DNA of 64,000 nt from the NCBI RefSeq assembly GCF_042186555.1, contig NC_133325.1, forward strand, positions 672,627,640 through 672,691,639. The letters run 5' to 3'. The notes beneath the pieces were generated by a model. It made no database searches. It was not told the DNA's origin and was given only the letters and a program-made list of their open reading frames with translations. Of this stretch, positions 44,443 to 55,253 are shown piece by piece. The position numbers and the translations under genes were made by a program. The number at the start of each line of letters is the position of its first letter. Within the stretch, counting starts at the first letter, position 1. Source of the stretch: Aquarana catesbeiana (taxonomy: Eukaryota; Chordata; Amphibia; Anura; Ranidae).

Positions 44443-46044
44443 ATGCTGCGTAAGCTGTTTAGGAAAAGCAAGGCTGCAGAGGGTTCTGGTGGCCAGAAGG
44501 AAATGTGCAGCTTACCTATCTGAGCCAGAGACAATGAGTGGGAGCCTCTTGCTAAAGAATTTGTGAAGTATGCTTCTCCCTTGAAGCTGATTTGGGGTGA
44601 TAAAGTCTCAGATCATTTTGTAGATTTTAGCCTTAAGGGGTTGCATTTAAGTAAAAAAGAGAAGAGGACAGTGTCCACAGTGGGCTGGTATTTCCTTAAT
44701 GCTATTTACACTGAATCACAGAGAAGGGAGAAGGCAGAGGCAGAAGTTAAGGTATTAAAAGACCAGCTAGCAGTTGCTTCAGAGTGTGTGCGTTGAACTG
44801 CTAGTCAGGTTGATGATTTGCAAGAGCAGTGTGCAGCCCTCATGACCAAATCAATTAATGCCTTAAGGAAAAGGAAGGGCCGTAAACCTGTTAGTAAAGC
44901 CAGGGTATGTGCCATTGTCACATCCCAAAATTGGGATTGTGAGGATGTGCTCTCCTCAAATGATAGTGAGGATGAGGAGACAGAGTTTGATATTTCGCAT
45001 GATGATCTGCTAGTGCGAAAGAAAAAGTATGCCAGACCTCTCATTACTAAGCATAGAAAACGGCAACATGATAGAGATGATATGGCAGATGGGGAGGTGC
45101 ATTATCGCAACCCCAGAGATGTTGAATTTGAAGAAGTAAACAAACTGAACTCCATGACCTGGCAAAATAAAACAAACAAAGGTCTGGGGAGCCCCTATTG
45201 ACCTGGCTCCTACGCTTATGGGATGAAGGGGCAGACAGTGTTGTTTTGTCAGGTAAGGAAGCAGTGACTATGGGAGTGTTAACCACAATTGCGTCAGGCA
45301 ATGCGAAAAGCCCAAGAGTTTAGCGTGAATTTTTCACTGTTAGACCTCATGAGAGATGGAATAGTCTGAGTATACGCTAGTCCTACTGACCTGGAAAATA
45401 CCTACTCATGGAGAGCAATAGGAGAGGGTATTTCCAGATTACGTGAGATGGGTTGTATAACCGGATTAAATACGTTTCCAGAATGGATGGGTCCAGATAT
45501 GGAACCCTTTACGTCTGCTCTGCGCTTTAAGCTGATGAAGTCTGCGCCATTTAATCTCAGGGCTCCATTATTGTCCTTGTTGGGAGGCCTGGGATTAAAC
45601 AGCAAGATTCATGAAGCCACAACCCTTTTAAGCCAGTTGGGGGAGCTAGAGGCGATTACAACAAAACCTGTCAGGGCAGTAGATAAGGTCAAGGCCAAAC
45701 AGGAAGAATACAAGCAGAAAAGAACAGAGAAGAAAGGGAATGGGGTAGAGAAGACAGGAGGTGAAGAGAAAACCAGGCTAGTTATTTCTAGGAAACAAAT
45801 GTGGGTTGACCTATTAAAGGCAGGAGTACCTAAAGATGAGATAGATGGCATTTCTACTGCAGAAATGCTGAAGAGGTGGAAACATTTAGATAACACCAGC
45901 CTGGACTTAGAGAAAACAGAACAGACCCCTCCTGTTGGCCCCAAACCAATTCCCAAAACTGAACATGAACCCAAATCCCTTTATCCTGGGGAGGAGTTAG
46001 AGAGAATCAGAAAAGGGGATTGGGAGGTTCCTTATCCTTTATGA
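44443..46044 (+). pseudogene. Retroviral gag pseudogene
   Basis: The start is ATG 44443, 69 bp past the primer site, with a basic N-terminus. An in-frame TGA lies near 44522. Open stretches follow at 44563-44796, 44818-45201 and 45448-46044, all in one frame. A double frameshift covers 45202-45310. Features: a coiled-coil-like charged segment (residues about 85-115), a basic/acidic region near 45000, a capsid-like stretch (ITGLNTFPEWMGPD), and a K/E-rich C-terminus. I see no CCHC knuckle. It ends at a TGA (46042-46044) and the protease continues in the same frame. Confidence 0.7.
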
Positions 46045-46370
46045 AGGGAAGGTGAGTTTCCTGTAATAGCCGTGAGGGCAGCGATAGCAGGAGACCGTCG
46101 CCCATATGCACCTGTCACTGTATGGTGGGGGAAGTCATCTTCTCCTACACATGTAATGGCTTTAGTTGATAGCGGAGCTGAAGTTACACTTTTGCAAGGT
46201 AATCCTTCCCATCACAAAGGAGAATTGATTTATGTAGAAGGTTTGGGAGGGCAAACTACACCAGCAGTTAGGATACGGGTGAAATTGGCTATTGGCCAAT
46301 TCAGGATTTACAAATTTTTTGGTATCACAGTTATCCGAAAATATTCTTGAGATGGATGTACTTCAAGGTC
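46045..46370 (+). pseudogene. Retroviral aspartic protease
   Basis: It lies in the same frame as gag, directly after its stop. The active site ALVDSGAEVTLL (D-S-G-A) is near residue 30 of the 46072-46350 frame, followed by a flap-like glycine segment (VEGLGGQ). The frame breaks near 46330, shortly before a fold-back element at 46385 separates it from RT. The protease would cut the Gag-Pol polyprotein. The single stop between gag and protease could be an ancestral readthrough codon or a later mutation. Confidence 0.75.
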
Positions 46371-46384
46371 AGTCAATTCAGACT

Positions 46385-47148
46385 AACAAAAGGGGGGGTT
46401 TTCCGGCGCTCCGCAACATGTGATGTCTAAGGTAAATAGTACAATGGTAGCTATAATAGCACATTAAAATAAGGCAGGTAAATTCTAGAATGAGGAGGCA
46501 GCCATCCTCAGAGGGTGTCCATTACCTCTGTTGATAATCAATGTTGAAAAAAGGAGGGGTGTGGAGGCGCCAACTGTGGTAGCTTGTTTATGCAAAAATA
46601 AAAGTTAGTGTAACAATTACACTTACTGGTTCGCAGGGTGGAGGTGTTTCTTTGAGATTTAAAAGTGTCCTGGGATGTGCTGTGATCTTGTTTCCGGCTC
46701 GGATTTCATTCCTTCAGGCGTCTGGGTGTGGAGTCTGTACACAGGCTGAACCACTGCATCCAGTGCATGGAAAGCTCCACGCTGACCACTCTGGAGTGCA
46801 GAAGAGGAAATGACGTCACTGATGCACGGCAAACGTCCAGGCTGGTGTTGGGGATAATGCAGGGATAGTACAGGCTACGCGCTCGGGGCTCACAGCTCCA
46901 TCTACTGGCCTTTTAGGGAGCTTTCCATGCACTGGATGCAGTGGTTCAGCCTGTGTACAGACTCCACACCCAGACGCCTGAAGGAATGAAATCCGAGCCG
47001 GAAACAAGATCACAGCACATCCCAGGACACTTTTAAATCTCAAAGAAACACCTCCACCCTGCGAACCAGTAAGTGTAATTGTTACACTAACTTTTATTTT
47101 TGCATAAACAAGCTACCACAGTTGGCGCCTCCACACCCCTCCTTTTTT
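46385..47148. mobile_element. 764-bp fold-back element with 14-bp target duplication
   Basis: AGTCAATTCAGACT flanks it (46371-46384, 47149-47162). Arms of 232 bp (46547-46778 and 46917-47148) are inverted copies around a 138-bp spacer. An unpaired 162-nt tail (46385-46546) lies outside the left arm. This is the mirror image of the 994-bp and 3.26-kb elements, whose tail is on the right. No coding region; no intact ribozyme core. Confidence 0.85.
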
Positions 47149-47162
47149 AGTCAATTCAGACT

Positions 47163-48310
47163 GAAAGAGGTACATTCACATGCGTGTCTGGTTAGGGCGG
47201 TGAAGGCTATGGTCAGAGGTCATGCGAAATTGACCCCTGTCTATATTCCTCCACCAGAGAAGCTGTCTCAAGCAGTACAGACTTCCTGTAGGCCACAAAG
47301 AAATTGGGGAGACTATTCAAGAACTGTTGAGAGTAGGGATCCTTAGACCTGCTGTAAGTCCTTTCTCGTCTCCGGTGTTACCAGTAAAAAAACATGATGG
47401 GACATACAGATTGACTGTGGATTACAGAGGTCTGAACAAAGTGGCACCTCCATTGAAGTCAGCTGTACCAGATATGATCTCAATTGTTGAGAAAATTGCT
47501 AAAAATGCAGGAGAATATCATGCTGTGATAGACCTGGCTAATGCTTTCTTTTCGATCTTAATAGACCCAGAGTGTCAAGACCAGTTTGCTATGGTGTGGG
47601 ACGGCCGCCAGTACACTTTCTTCATTCTCCAACGATTTGTCATGGACTGATTGCCCGAGATTTAAGTACCCTGAATTTGAAAGTCGCTGTGTTTCACTAC
47701 ATTGATGACATCATGATCTCTGGGACAAAAGAAGATGTAACTGAAGCACTGCACCTGCTGATAGAGCACTTTGAGAACAGAGGGTGGGCTATCAACAGAG
47801 ACAAAGTCCAAGGACCTGCCACAGAAGTGAATTTCCTGGGAATGATGTGGACTGGGCCGCAGAGGAAAATTCCAGAGACAGTTGTGCAAACTATCCAGGC
47901 TCTGTCGCCCCCTGCTACCAAAAAGGAGGCACAGAAGTTCATTGGAGTTGTGGGGTTCTGGAGATCGTTCATCCCACATCTTGGACTGATTCTGAGGCCT
48001 ATATAAAATGTTACCAGAAAAAAGACTGAGTTCTCATGGGGTTCAGAGCAGCAGACTGCATTCCTGGCTGCTAAAGAAGCTATTTTGCAGCATCAGGGAT
48101 TAGGACCCGTGAGACAAGGAGTACCATTTCAGCTGGATGTAGTGGAGCAGAATGATACCATATCTTGGAGTCTGTGGCAGCCAAATGAAAAGAAAGGACT
48201 GAGAGCAATACCCATTGGATTTTGGTTCAAACAACTGACAGGGGCACAGAAGAGGTACACACCCCTAGAGAAGTACCTGTTTGGGCCTACACAGCACTTC
48301 AACATGTAGA
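47163..48310 (+). pseudogene. Retroviral reverse transcriptase
   Basis: Text resumes after the fold-back element. The frame 47327-47650 has the finger region (SSPVLPVKKHDGTYRLTVDY) and palm motif A (AVIDLANAFFSI). A frameshift near 47640 loses the segment before the active site. The frame 47572-48006 then carries YIDDIMI (Y-x-D-D intact), FLGMMW and the connection (KFIGVVGFWRSFIPHL). It stops at 48004-48006; more connection text follows to 48310, where the hAT-like element landed in it. It would copy the RNA genome into DNA; this copy is broken in at least three places. Confidence 0.8.
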
Positions 48311-48589
48311 GACCATTACAGGGCTGGACTGGGACAAAAATTTGGCCCTGGACTTCATCCAGACCGGCCCACTTTAATTTTGCAAACACACACAAAAACA
48401 GTATATAAACTATACGCAATTGCACAAAAAATCTCTGCTCTGCAGCCCAGAGAAGGAGAGGCCTCCAGAAGTGTCCTGTTCACATATTTCTAGGGAGATA
48501 TCAGCTCATTGGTGGATGAGCACTTCACCAGAGCTCTCAGCCAACCCAGCAATGATTCCCCAAGCCGTGCTGCTGCCAAGAATGCCAGT

Positions 48590-50220
48590 ACTGCCACTGG
48601 TCACTGATGAACTCATGTACTGCCACTGGTCACTGATGAATGAATTTACTGCCACTGGTCACTGATGAATTAATGTACTGCCACTGGTCACTGATGAATT
48701 AATGTACTGCCACTGGTCACTGATGAATTAATGGCTGACCAGTGGTCAGTCATTATTTCATCAGTGACCAGTGGCAGTACATCCATTCATCATCAGTGAT
48801 CATGACCAGCAGTGACAGTACATTAATTCATCAGTGACCATGACTACCAGTGGCAGTACATTAATTCATCAGTGACCATGACCAGTGGCCGCAAATTCAT
48901 TCATCAGTGACCATGACCAGCAGTGGCACTAGTAAATTCATTCATCAGTTACCGTGACCAGTGGCAGTAAATTAATTCACCAGTGGCATTAAATTATTAA
49001 TCATTTACCGAGACCAGTGGCATTAAATTAATCATTTACCGTGACCAGTGACATTAAATTATTAATTAGTTACCGTGACCAGTGACATTAAATTATTAAT
49101 CAGCTACCATGACTAGGGATATTAAATTATTAATCAGTTACCATCACCAGTGACATAACATTACTAATCAGTTACCGCAGTTACCGTGACCAGTGGCATT
49201 AAATTATTAATCAATTACCATGACCAGTGACATTAAATTACTAATCAGTTATCGTGACCAGTGGCATTAAATTATTCATCAATTACCGTGACCAGTGACA
49301 TTAAATTATCCATCAATTACCATGACCAGTGGCATTAAATTACTAATCAGTTATCGTGACCAGTGGCATTAAATTATTCATCAATTACCGTGACCAGTGA
49401 CATTAAATTATTCATCAATTACCATGACCAGTGACATTAAATTACTAATCAGTTATCGTGACCAGTGGCATTAAATTATTCATCAATTACCATGACCAGT
49501 GACATTAAATTACTAATCAGTTATCGTGACCAGTGGCATTAAATTATTCATCAATTATCATGACCAGTGACATTAAATTAATAATTGACCAGTGGCATTA
49601 AATTAATAATTGACCAGTGGCAATAAATTATTCATCAGTTACCGTGGTCAGCGACATTAAATTAATAATTGACCAGTGGCATTAAATTAATATTAATGCC
49701 ACTGTAGCATTAATATTAATTTAATGCCACTGGTCAATTATTAATTTAATGCCACTGGCCATGGTAACTGATGGATGAATAATTTAACCATGACCAGTGG
49801 CAGTACATTTACAGTACAGATTAACCCCTCCCCCCGCCATGCTGCATATTCAGTTACTTTATAATTTAACCATGACCAATGGCAGTACATTTACAGTACA
49901 GATTTACCCCTCCCCCCCTCCCCCCACCATGCTGCATATTCAGTTACTTTAAGTAACTGAATATGCAGCATGGCGGGGGGAGGGGTAAATCTGTACTATA
50001 AATGTACTGCCACTGGTCATGGTTAAATTATTCATCAGTTACCATGGCCAGTGGCTTTAAATTAATAATTGACCAGTGGCATTAAATTAATATTAATGCC
50101 ACTGTGGCATTAATATTAATTTAATGCCACTGGTCAATTATTAATTTAATGCCACTGGCCATGGTAACTGATGAATAATTTAACCATGACCAGTGGCACT
50201 AATTACTATTGTTATTAGTA
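48590..50220. repeat. Direct and inverted short-repeat array in hAT-like copy 1
   Basis: It begins with about five direct CCACTGGTCACTGATGAATTAATGTA units (48593-48735). It switches orientation, then runs 25-35 bp units (GTGACCAGTGACATTAAATTA and variants). Nested palindromes follow, centred near 49700, 49952 and 50106. The 49952 palindrome includes a C-rich/G-rich pair (CCCCTCCCCCC and its complement). No CRISPR character. Confidence 0.9.
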
Positions 50221-50394
50221 AAGTTATTACTATAGTGCTGCTTACTTGAATGATGACACTATAGCCTTGGTCTCTGTCACTGTACTTGCTGGTGGTGGCT
50301 GCCTGCAACTTGGTCTGGTATGGTTCTGATCCGATTCCGAATCCTCCTCCTCGGCCTCGGCTCCTCTAGGTTGCAGACTTGCAGCCAGGCTTGC

Positions 50395-50725
50395 TTTGCT
50401 ACGCCCTGGCTCCGCCTCCTACTATGTCACCGGGCCGCCTCCGCCCTCCGTCCGTGAGTGACGTCACGGCGCCGGGACAAAGAGGCCGCCCAAATGGCTA
50501 TATTGTTAGCTGTTAGGGGGAGTGCCTGGGGGAGTGATAATGCCTGTTTTTTTGTGACCCCGGCCCGCCCGCCGAGTGCAGGAGCGGAGCCGCCCAGTGC
50601 CCGGTGACGCTCGGACGGAGAGAGACAGTGACACAGTCACTGTCTGACAGTCAGAGTCATTGGTGTAGTGGCCCGCTGCCAATCGGCCCACCGGGAATCT
50701 CCCGGTAGTCCCGATGGCCAGCACA
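50395..50725. promoter_or_regulatory. CpG-rich segment with a perfect CRE, hAT-like copy 1
   Basis: High CpG density and a consensus TGACGTCA at 50459-50466, next to GGCGCCGGG. The layout resembles a small promoter island. Function is not shown. Confidence 0.4.
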
Positions 50726-50739
50726 GGCCTGGACCATTA

Positions 50740-51410
50740 CAGGAAAGGACACAGTCACCATCCATACTGCATTGCCAATAGCAGGATGGGTGAGAGATAA
50801 TGGACTGACCACTAGGGCAGCTGTAGCCCAGAACCAGATACCGATGAAATGGAAGTGGTACCTTCAAGAAAGAGGGGGTATTGCAGCTGGGGATGTTAGA
50901 GACATTTCAAAACAGTTGGCTGGGCTTGTCACTTTTACCAGCACCCGGCCAGAAGAAGAAATTTCTGTGCTGCAGTCATCCCCCATTCAAGAGGCTCCAC
51001 CCTTTGAGTCTCTGTCAGAAGACATGAAGGAGTCAGCGTGGTTCACTGATGGTTCAGCCATAGTCACCTCGTCTGGACGTAAATGGACAGCAGCAGCCTA
51101 CAACCCAAGTACAGACACAGTCCTGCAGGAGACCGGAATTGGAGGGTCCAGTCAGTATGCAGAGTTGAAGCTGTGGTGATGACTCTTCAGGAGGATCCTT
51201 CTTCCCATGTCACTATCTGCACTGACAGCTGGGTGATTTTTAAAGGACTGACAACTTGGATGCCCACGTGGAAGTCCAATGAATGTATGATTCATGGAAA
51301 GGTGGTGTGGGGAGGCAAGGAGGTCTGGGACTACATCTGGAAGGAAGCTCACTCCCGCACCATAAAAGTGGGGCATGTTGATGCACATGTGCCCCTAGTC
51401 CCAGACTTTG
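50740..51410 (+). pseudogene. Retroviral RNase H
   Basis: After the hAT-like insertion the frame 50772-51179 contains the connection and WFTDGSAIVTSSGRKWTAAAY (first RNase H Asp), then the glutamate helix (QYAELK). A one-base shift near 51175 moves on to the 51083-51769 frame: ICTDSWVIFKGL (third acidic residue), W-rich text and VGHVDAHVPL (His). All four RNase H landmarks are visible across two frames. Confidence 0.8.
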
Positions 51411-51997
51411 AGAACTATAAAAGAGTTGCAGATGAAATCGTCAATGTGAAGGCAGTTGTGCCAATTGATCCTGTCTTGAGGAACTTGGCCAACTGGGCCC
51501 ACAAGCAATCTGGACATTTGGGGCAGAAAGCAACATATGAATGGGCACAGCAGAGAGGATTGCCTATATCCATGGACATGATAAAGACTGTAATAGGGAA
51601 CTGTACAGTGTGTGGAGAAGTGCGACAATGGTCATTGCAAAAGTACTCCACCGGGTCGATCAAGAGAAGTGAGAGGCCTACAGAGATCTGGCAGATTGAC
51701 TTCATCAGTCCCCTGCCCCGGGGAAACAATGGACTGAGATATTGTTGCACTGCAGTGGACACCTATTGAGGACTTATGCTTGTTCATCCTTGCAAACGTG
51801 CAGATCAAGCCGCAACGCTTCAACTGCTCCAGAAACTTGTCGTTGCTTATGGTTGTCCCAAACAAGTGCAAAGTGATAACGGCTCACACTTCACCGGATC
51901 AACAGTACAGCAGTGGGCCAAAGATTCTGGAGTGTACTGGCTGTGCCACATCCCATACCATCCACAGGCAGCTGGTTTGATTGAAAGATACAACGGG
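51411..51997 (+). pseudogene. Retroviral integrase, N-terminal and catalytic part
   Basis: The zinc-binding region has H-x3-H (HKQSGH) and C-x2-C (CTVCGE). The catalytic core has D in WQIDFISPLP, a stop at 51767, then D in QSDNGSHF and E in AAGLIERYNG (51776-52018 frame). The 3.26-kb palindrome inserted right after ERYNG. The triad is intact apart from the stop codon. Confidence 0.85.
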
Positions 51998-52331
51998 TTA
52001 GGGATATCAAAAGACTGAAAAAGTTTTGGGACTTTAAAGGCACAACTGTAGTGGACTACACAACGTATAAAAAAGAGTTGAATTTTATTGGTAACATACA
52101 AAACACAAAGAGGATAGACAGAACATCATTAAAACCACATCAATTCTAGACATACAATACATATCATAACACCATTGAGAATCCTATCCTGCATTTTTGT
52201 GTGTATTCCTATATATTCGTATACAATTAGGTCATAATCCAAATAAAGGAAAAAGGTAAACTTTCCCTAAAGAGTTGGAATTGGGGGAGCATTGCAGGTC
52301 TGGTATTCCCAGAATGATGTATTCTCCAATT

Positions 52332-52376
52332 GCTCTACATGTTTCACGTTGACAAGGAACGCTTCTTCAGGAGCTA
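52332..52376 (-). ncRNA. Hammerhead ribozyme-like motif E (left arm)
   Basis: Minus strand: CTGAAGA (complement of 52364-52370), stem II CGTT/AACG, GAAA (complement of 52342-52345), CATGTA. Stem I pairs GCTC with GAGC. AATAAA follows at 52084-52089 on the minus strand. Core identical to motif F. Confidence 0.65.
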
Positions 52377-52706
52377 GAGGTTCTATTAAAATTACATACA
52401 AATAGAGAAGAAAAAACATATATCAAAATTCCAATACTTAAAAGCTATTCTCAGTAAGTACATTATAAGAAAAGGATAATAGCTTGGTAAAAAATAGGGG
52501 AAAACACCCCTAAATAGCAAGGCATGGCAGAGGTCCTATAAAAGATAAAGGTCTCAAGTGGCAGGACAGCACCAGGCAGTGGTCTAGGACAGCCCGTACA
52601 ATGGGAGGCCCGCAAAAACACTGAGAGACATAGAAAAAGGTAGGATATGAAATATAAGTGAAGGGTAATAATAATATATATTGTAAAATCTATATCATTC
52701 AAACGC

Positions 52707-52895
52707 ACGGCTGGGATGGGGGGGGGGGGGAGGAAAGGAAGGGGGAAAGAGTAAGGGAAGGGGGGAAAAAGCGGGACAGAAAAAGGGGAAGGAAAGGGGG
52801 ACAGGAAGGAGGAACAGGGGGGGGAGCGAGGAAGGAAGGAACAGAGGGGGGGGGGGGAAAGGGGCGGGGAGAAGGGGGGCAAGGCAGAAAGTGGA
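52707..52895 (+). repeat. Purine tract (G/A) in left arm
   Basis: Nearly pure G and A with several G runs of five to thirteen. Its complement is at 54255-54450 in the other arm. Quadruplex or triplex formation is possible; long frames here are compositional artefacts. Confidence 0.85.
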
Positions 52896-53340
52896 CTGGG
52901 TTAACAGAGTATATGAACAAAATATTACTTACCAAATAAGTGTGTAAAGGGAAAAATTTGTTCACATAGACGAATTTAGGCCAGTAAGTCGCAAAAAGCG
53001 ATCGAGGTAAGAATGTATTGGTAAAAATCAGGCGGGCAGCAAACGGACACCAGGGACTCCCAGATATATCACATCAAGTGGTTGTAGATAGGGAGAGCTC
53101 ATATAGGCTACAGTTCTAATATACAAACACAAGTAAAGATAGAGATCAATTATGATTATGGGAACTGGGATCACTGATGGTATATGTATTGAAATACTCT
53201 GCCTAAGAAGGCAGCCAAAGGTGACTTACCCCACAATAAAAGTGATAAGAGACAGGAGGAAAATCCGGGAGTACACCGTTCTGCTAAACTGCTGCCTGTT
53301 GTATGTCTCAGTAGTGAGCAGTGAGGCAGCCCCATATAAG

Positions 53341-53830
53341 GGATATCCAGGGCGGAAGCAGCTGTTCCAATCAACACAGCGTCTTCCGGCCCCATCGCAG
53401 GCAGCCGCGCATGCGCCGAGCGACGTCATAGACCGGACCGACGGCGCACGCGCAAGAGAACTCATTACGCGCATGCGTCGGGCCAAGGCCCAGAGAGACG
53501 GGGCCCGGGCAACGCGCCGACTGCAGAGGCGGGGAAGAAGGGAGCCACAGTGGGTCCCCCAAATCCCCGTCTATCGCCGCACATCCGGCCAGAGGGTCGG
53601 ACCGGATGTGCGGCGCTGTGCGATGGATACCACTGACAGTGATGGCCAAATATCAGTGGTATCCATCGCACAGCGCCGCACATCCGGTCCGACATCCGGT
53701 TCTCTCGCGCATGCGCCGTCGGTCCGGTCTATGACGTCGCTCGGCGCATGCGCGGCTGCCTGCGATGGGGCCGGAAGACGCCGTGTTGATTGGAACGGCT
53801 GCTTCCGCCCTGGATATCCCTTATATGGGG
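53341..53830. promoter_or_regulatory. CpG-rich palindrome centre with NRF1-like sites
   Basis: Three exact GCGCATGCGC decamers (53407-53416, 53705-53714, 53744-53753) and CGACGTCA boxes lie symmetrically around the centre at about 53645. The ribozyme motifs and AATAAA in both arms point away from here, which would fit a bidirectional promoter. This is inference only. Confidence 0.35.
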
Positions 53831-54254
53831 CTGCCTCACTGCTCACTGCTGAGACATACAACAGGCAGCAGTTTAGCAGAACGGTGTACTCCCGGATTTT
53901 CCTCCTGTCTCTTATCATTTTTATTGTGGGGTAAGTCACCTTTGGCTGCCTTCTTAGGCAGAGTATTTCAATACATATACCATCAGTGATCCCAGTACCC
54001 ATAATCATAATTGATCTCTATCTTTACTTGTGTTTGTATATTAGAACTGTAGCCTATATGAGCTCTCCCTATCTACAACCACTTGATGTGATATATCTGG
54101 GAGTCCCTGGTGTCCGTTTGCTGCCCGCCTGATTTTTACCAATACATTCTTACCTCGATCGCTTTTTGCGACTTACTGACCTAAATTCGTCTATGTGAAC
54201 AAATATTTCCCTTTACACACTTATTTGGTAAGCAATATTTTGTTCATATACTCT

Positions 54255-54450
54255 GTTAACCCAGTCCACTTTCTGCCTTGCCCCCCTTCTCCCCGCCCCT
54301 TCCCCCCCCCCTCCCTCTGTTCCTTCCTTCCTCCCCCCCCCCCTGTTCCTCCTTCCTGTCCCCCTTTCCTTCCCCTTTTTCTGTCCCACTTTTTCCCCCC
54401 TTCCCTTACTCTTTCCTCTCCCCCTTCCTCCCCCCCCCCCCCCCCCATCC
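54255..54450 (-). repeat. Pyrimidine tract (C/T) in right arm
   Basis: Inverted partner of 52707-52895. Runs of C up to about 17 near 54430. The 168-codon proline-rich frame across it (54195-54701) is a composition effect. Confidence 0.85.
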
Positions 54451-54788
54451 CAGCCGTGCGTTTGAATGATATAGATTTTACAATATATATTATTATTACC
54501 CTTCACTTATATTTCATATCCTACCTTTTTCTATGTCTCTCAGTGTTTTTGCGGGCCTCCCATTGTACGGGCTGTCCTAGACCACTGCCTGGTGCTGTCC
54601 TGCCACTTGAGACCTTTATCTTTTATAGGACCTCTGCCATGCCTTGCTATTTAGGGGTGTTTTCCCCTATTTACTACCAAGCTATTATCCTTTTCTTATA
54701 ATGTACTTACTGAGAATAGCTTTTAAGTATTGGAATTTTGATATATGTTTTTTCTTCTCTATTTGTATGTAATTTTAATAGAACCTCT

Positions 54789-54832
54789 AGCTCCTGAAGA
54801 AGCGTTCCTTGTCAACGTGAAACATGTAGAGC
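54789..54832 (+). ncRNA. Hammerhead ribozyme-like motif F (right arm)
   Basis: CTGAAGA 54794-54800; stem II CGTT 54803-54806 with AACG 54814-54817; GAAA 54819-54822; CATG then T-A with cleavage expected after A54828. Stem I pairs GCTC with GAGC (four pairs). AATAAA at 55068-55073. One extra A separates CTGAAGA from the stem, as in all copies. Confidence 0.65.
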
Positions 54833-55253
54833 AATTGGAGAATACACCATTCTGGGAATACCAGACCTGCAATGCTCCCCCAATTCCAGCTCTTTAGGGG
54901 AAGTTTACCTTTTTCCTTTATTTGGATTATGACCTAATTGTATACGAATATATAGGAATACACACAAAAATGCAGGATAGGATTCTCAATGGTGTTATGA
55001 TATGTATTGTATGTCTAGAATTGATGTGGTTTTAATGATGTTCTGTCTATCCTCTTTGTATGTTACCAATAAAATTCAACTCTTTTTTATACGTTGTGTA
55101 GTCCACTACAGTTGTGCCTTTAAAGTCCCAAAACTTTTTCAGTCTTTTGATATCCCTAACTCAATATCGGGGACGTTGGCACAAGTGACTTTTAAGTACC
55201 TACAGAGTCACCCTGTATATTAGGTACTTTAATACTAGGACCCTCCCTTTTGC

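Larger units (their letters stand above)
48319..50731. mobile_element. hAT-like non-autonomous element built of repeat arrays, copy 1
   Basis: The 8-bp duplication GACCATTA flanks it (48311-48318, 50732-50739). Ends are CAGGGCTGGACTGGG and, inverted, CAGGCCTGTGCTGGC (12 of 15 matching). About 1.6 kb of the 2413 bp is repeat array around GACCAGTGGCATTAAATTA. The right 330 bp is CpG-rich. There is no transposase. A second copy is at 55651-58010. Confidence 0.85.
51998..55253. mobile_element. 3.26-kb palindromic element with two hammerhead-like motifs
   Basis: The 16-bp duplication TGAAAGATACAACGGG flanks it (51982-51997, 55254-55269). Left arm 51998-53636 and right arm 53653-55160 are inverted copies, about 1.5 kb each, with a left-only block of about 130 bp near 53465-53595. 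A 93-nt unpaired tail (55161-55253) ends the element. Each arm has an outward hammerhead-like motif, AATAAA and a long G-rich/C-rich tract. The centre is CpG-rich with NRF1-like GCGCATGCGC sites. There is no RT or endonuclease. Confidence 0.85.

Noticed and set aside
46680..47020. Hammerhead motif in the 764-bp element
   Set aside because: CTGAAGGAATGAAA-type text is present, but the core box lacks the required GA, and stems II and III do not form.
48590..50220. CRISPR-like repeat array
   Set aside because: Units vary in length and sequence, there are no constant spacers, inverted copies are interleaved, and the genome is eukaryotic.
53152..53934. 260-codon open frame across the palindrome centre
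   Set aside because: It runs through both arms, so its ends encode the same DNA in opposite sense. Such frames arise from the palindrome. No domain is present.
54195..54701. 168-codon proline/serine-rich frame
   Set aside because: Most of it is the C/T tract read as P, L and S. Composition artefact.
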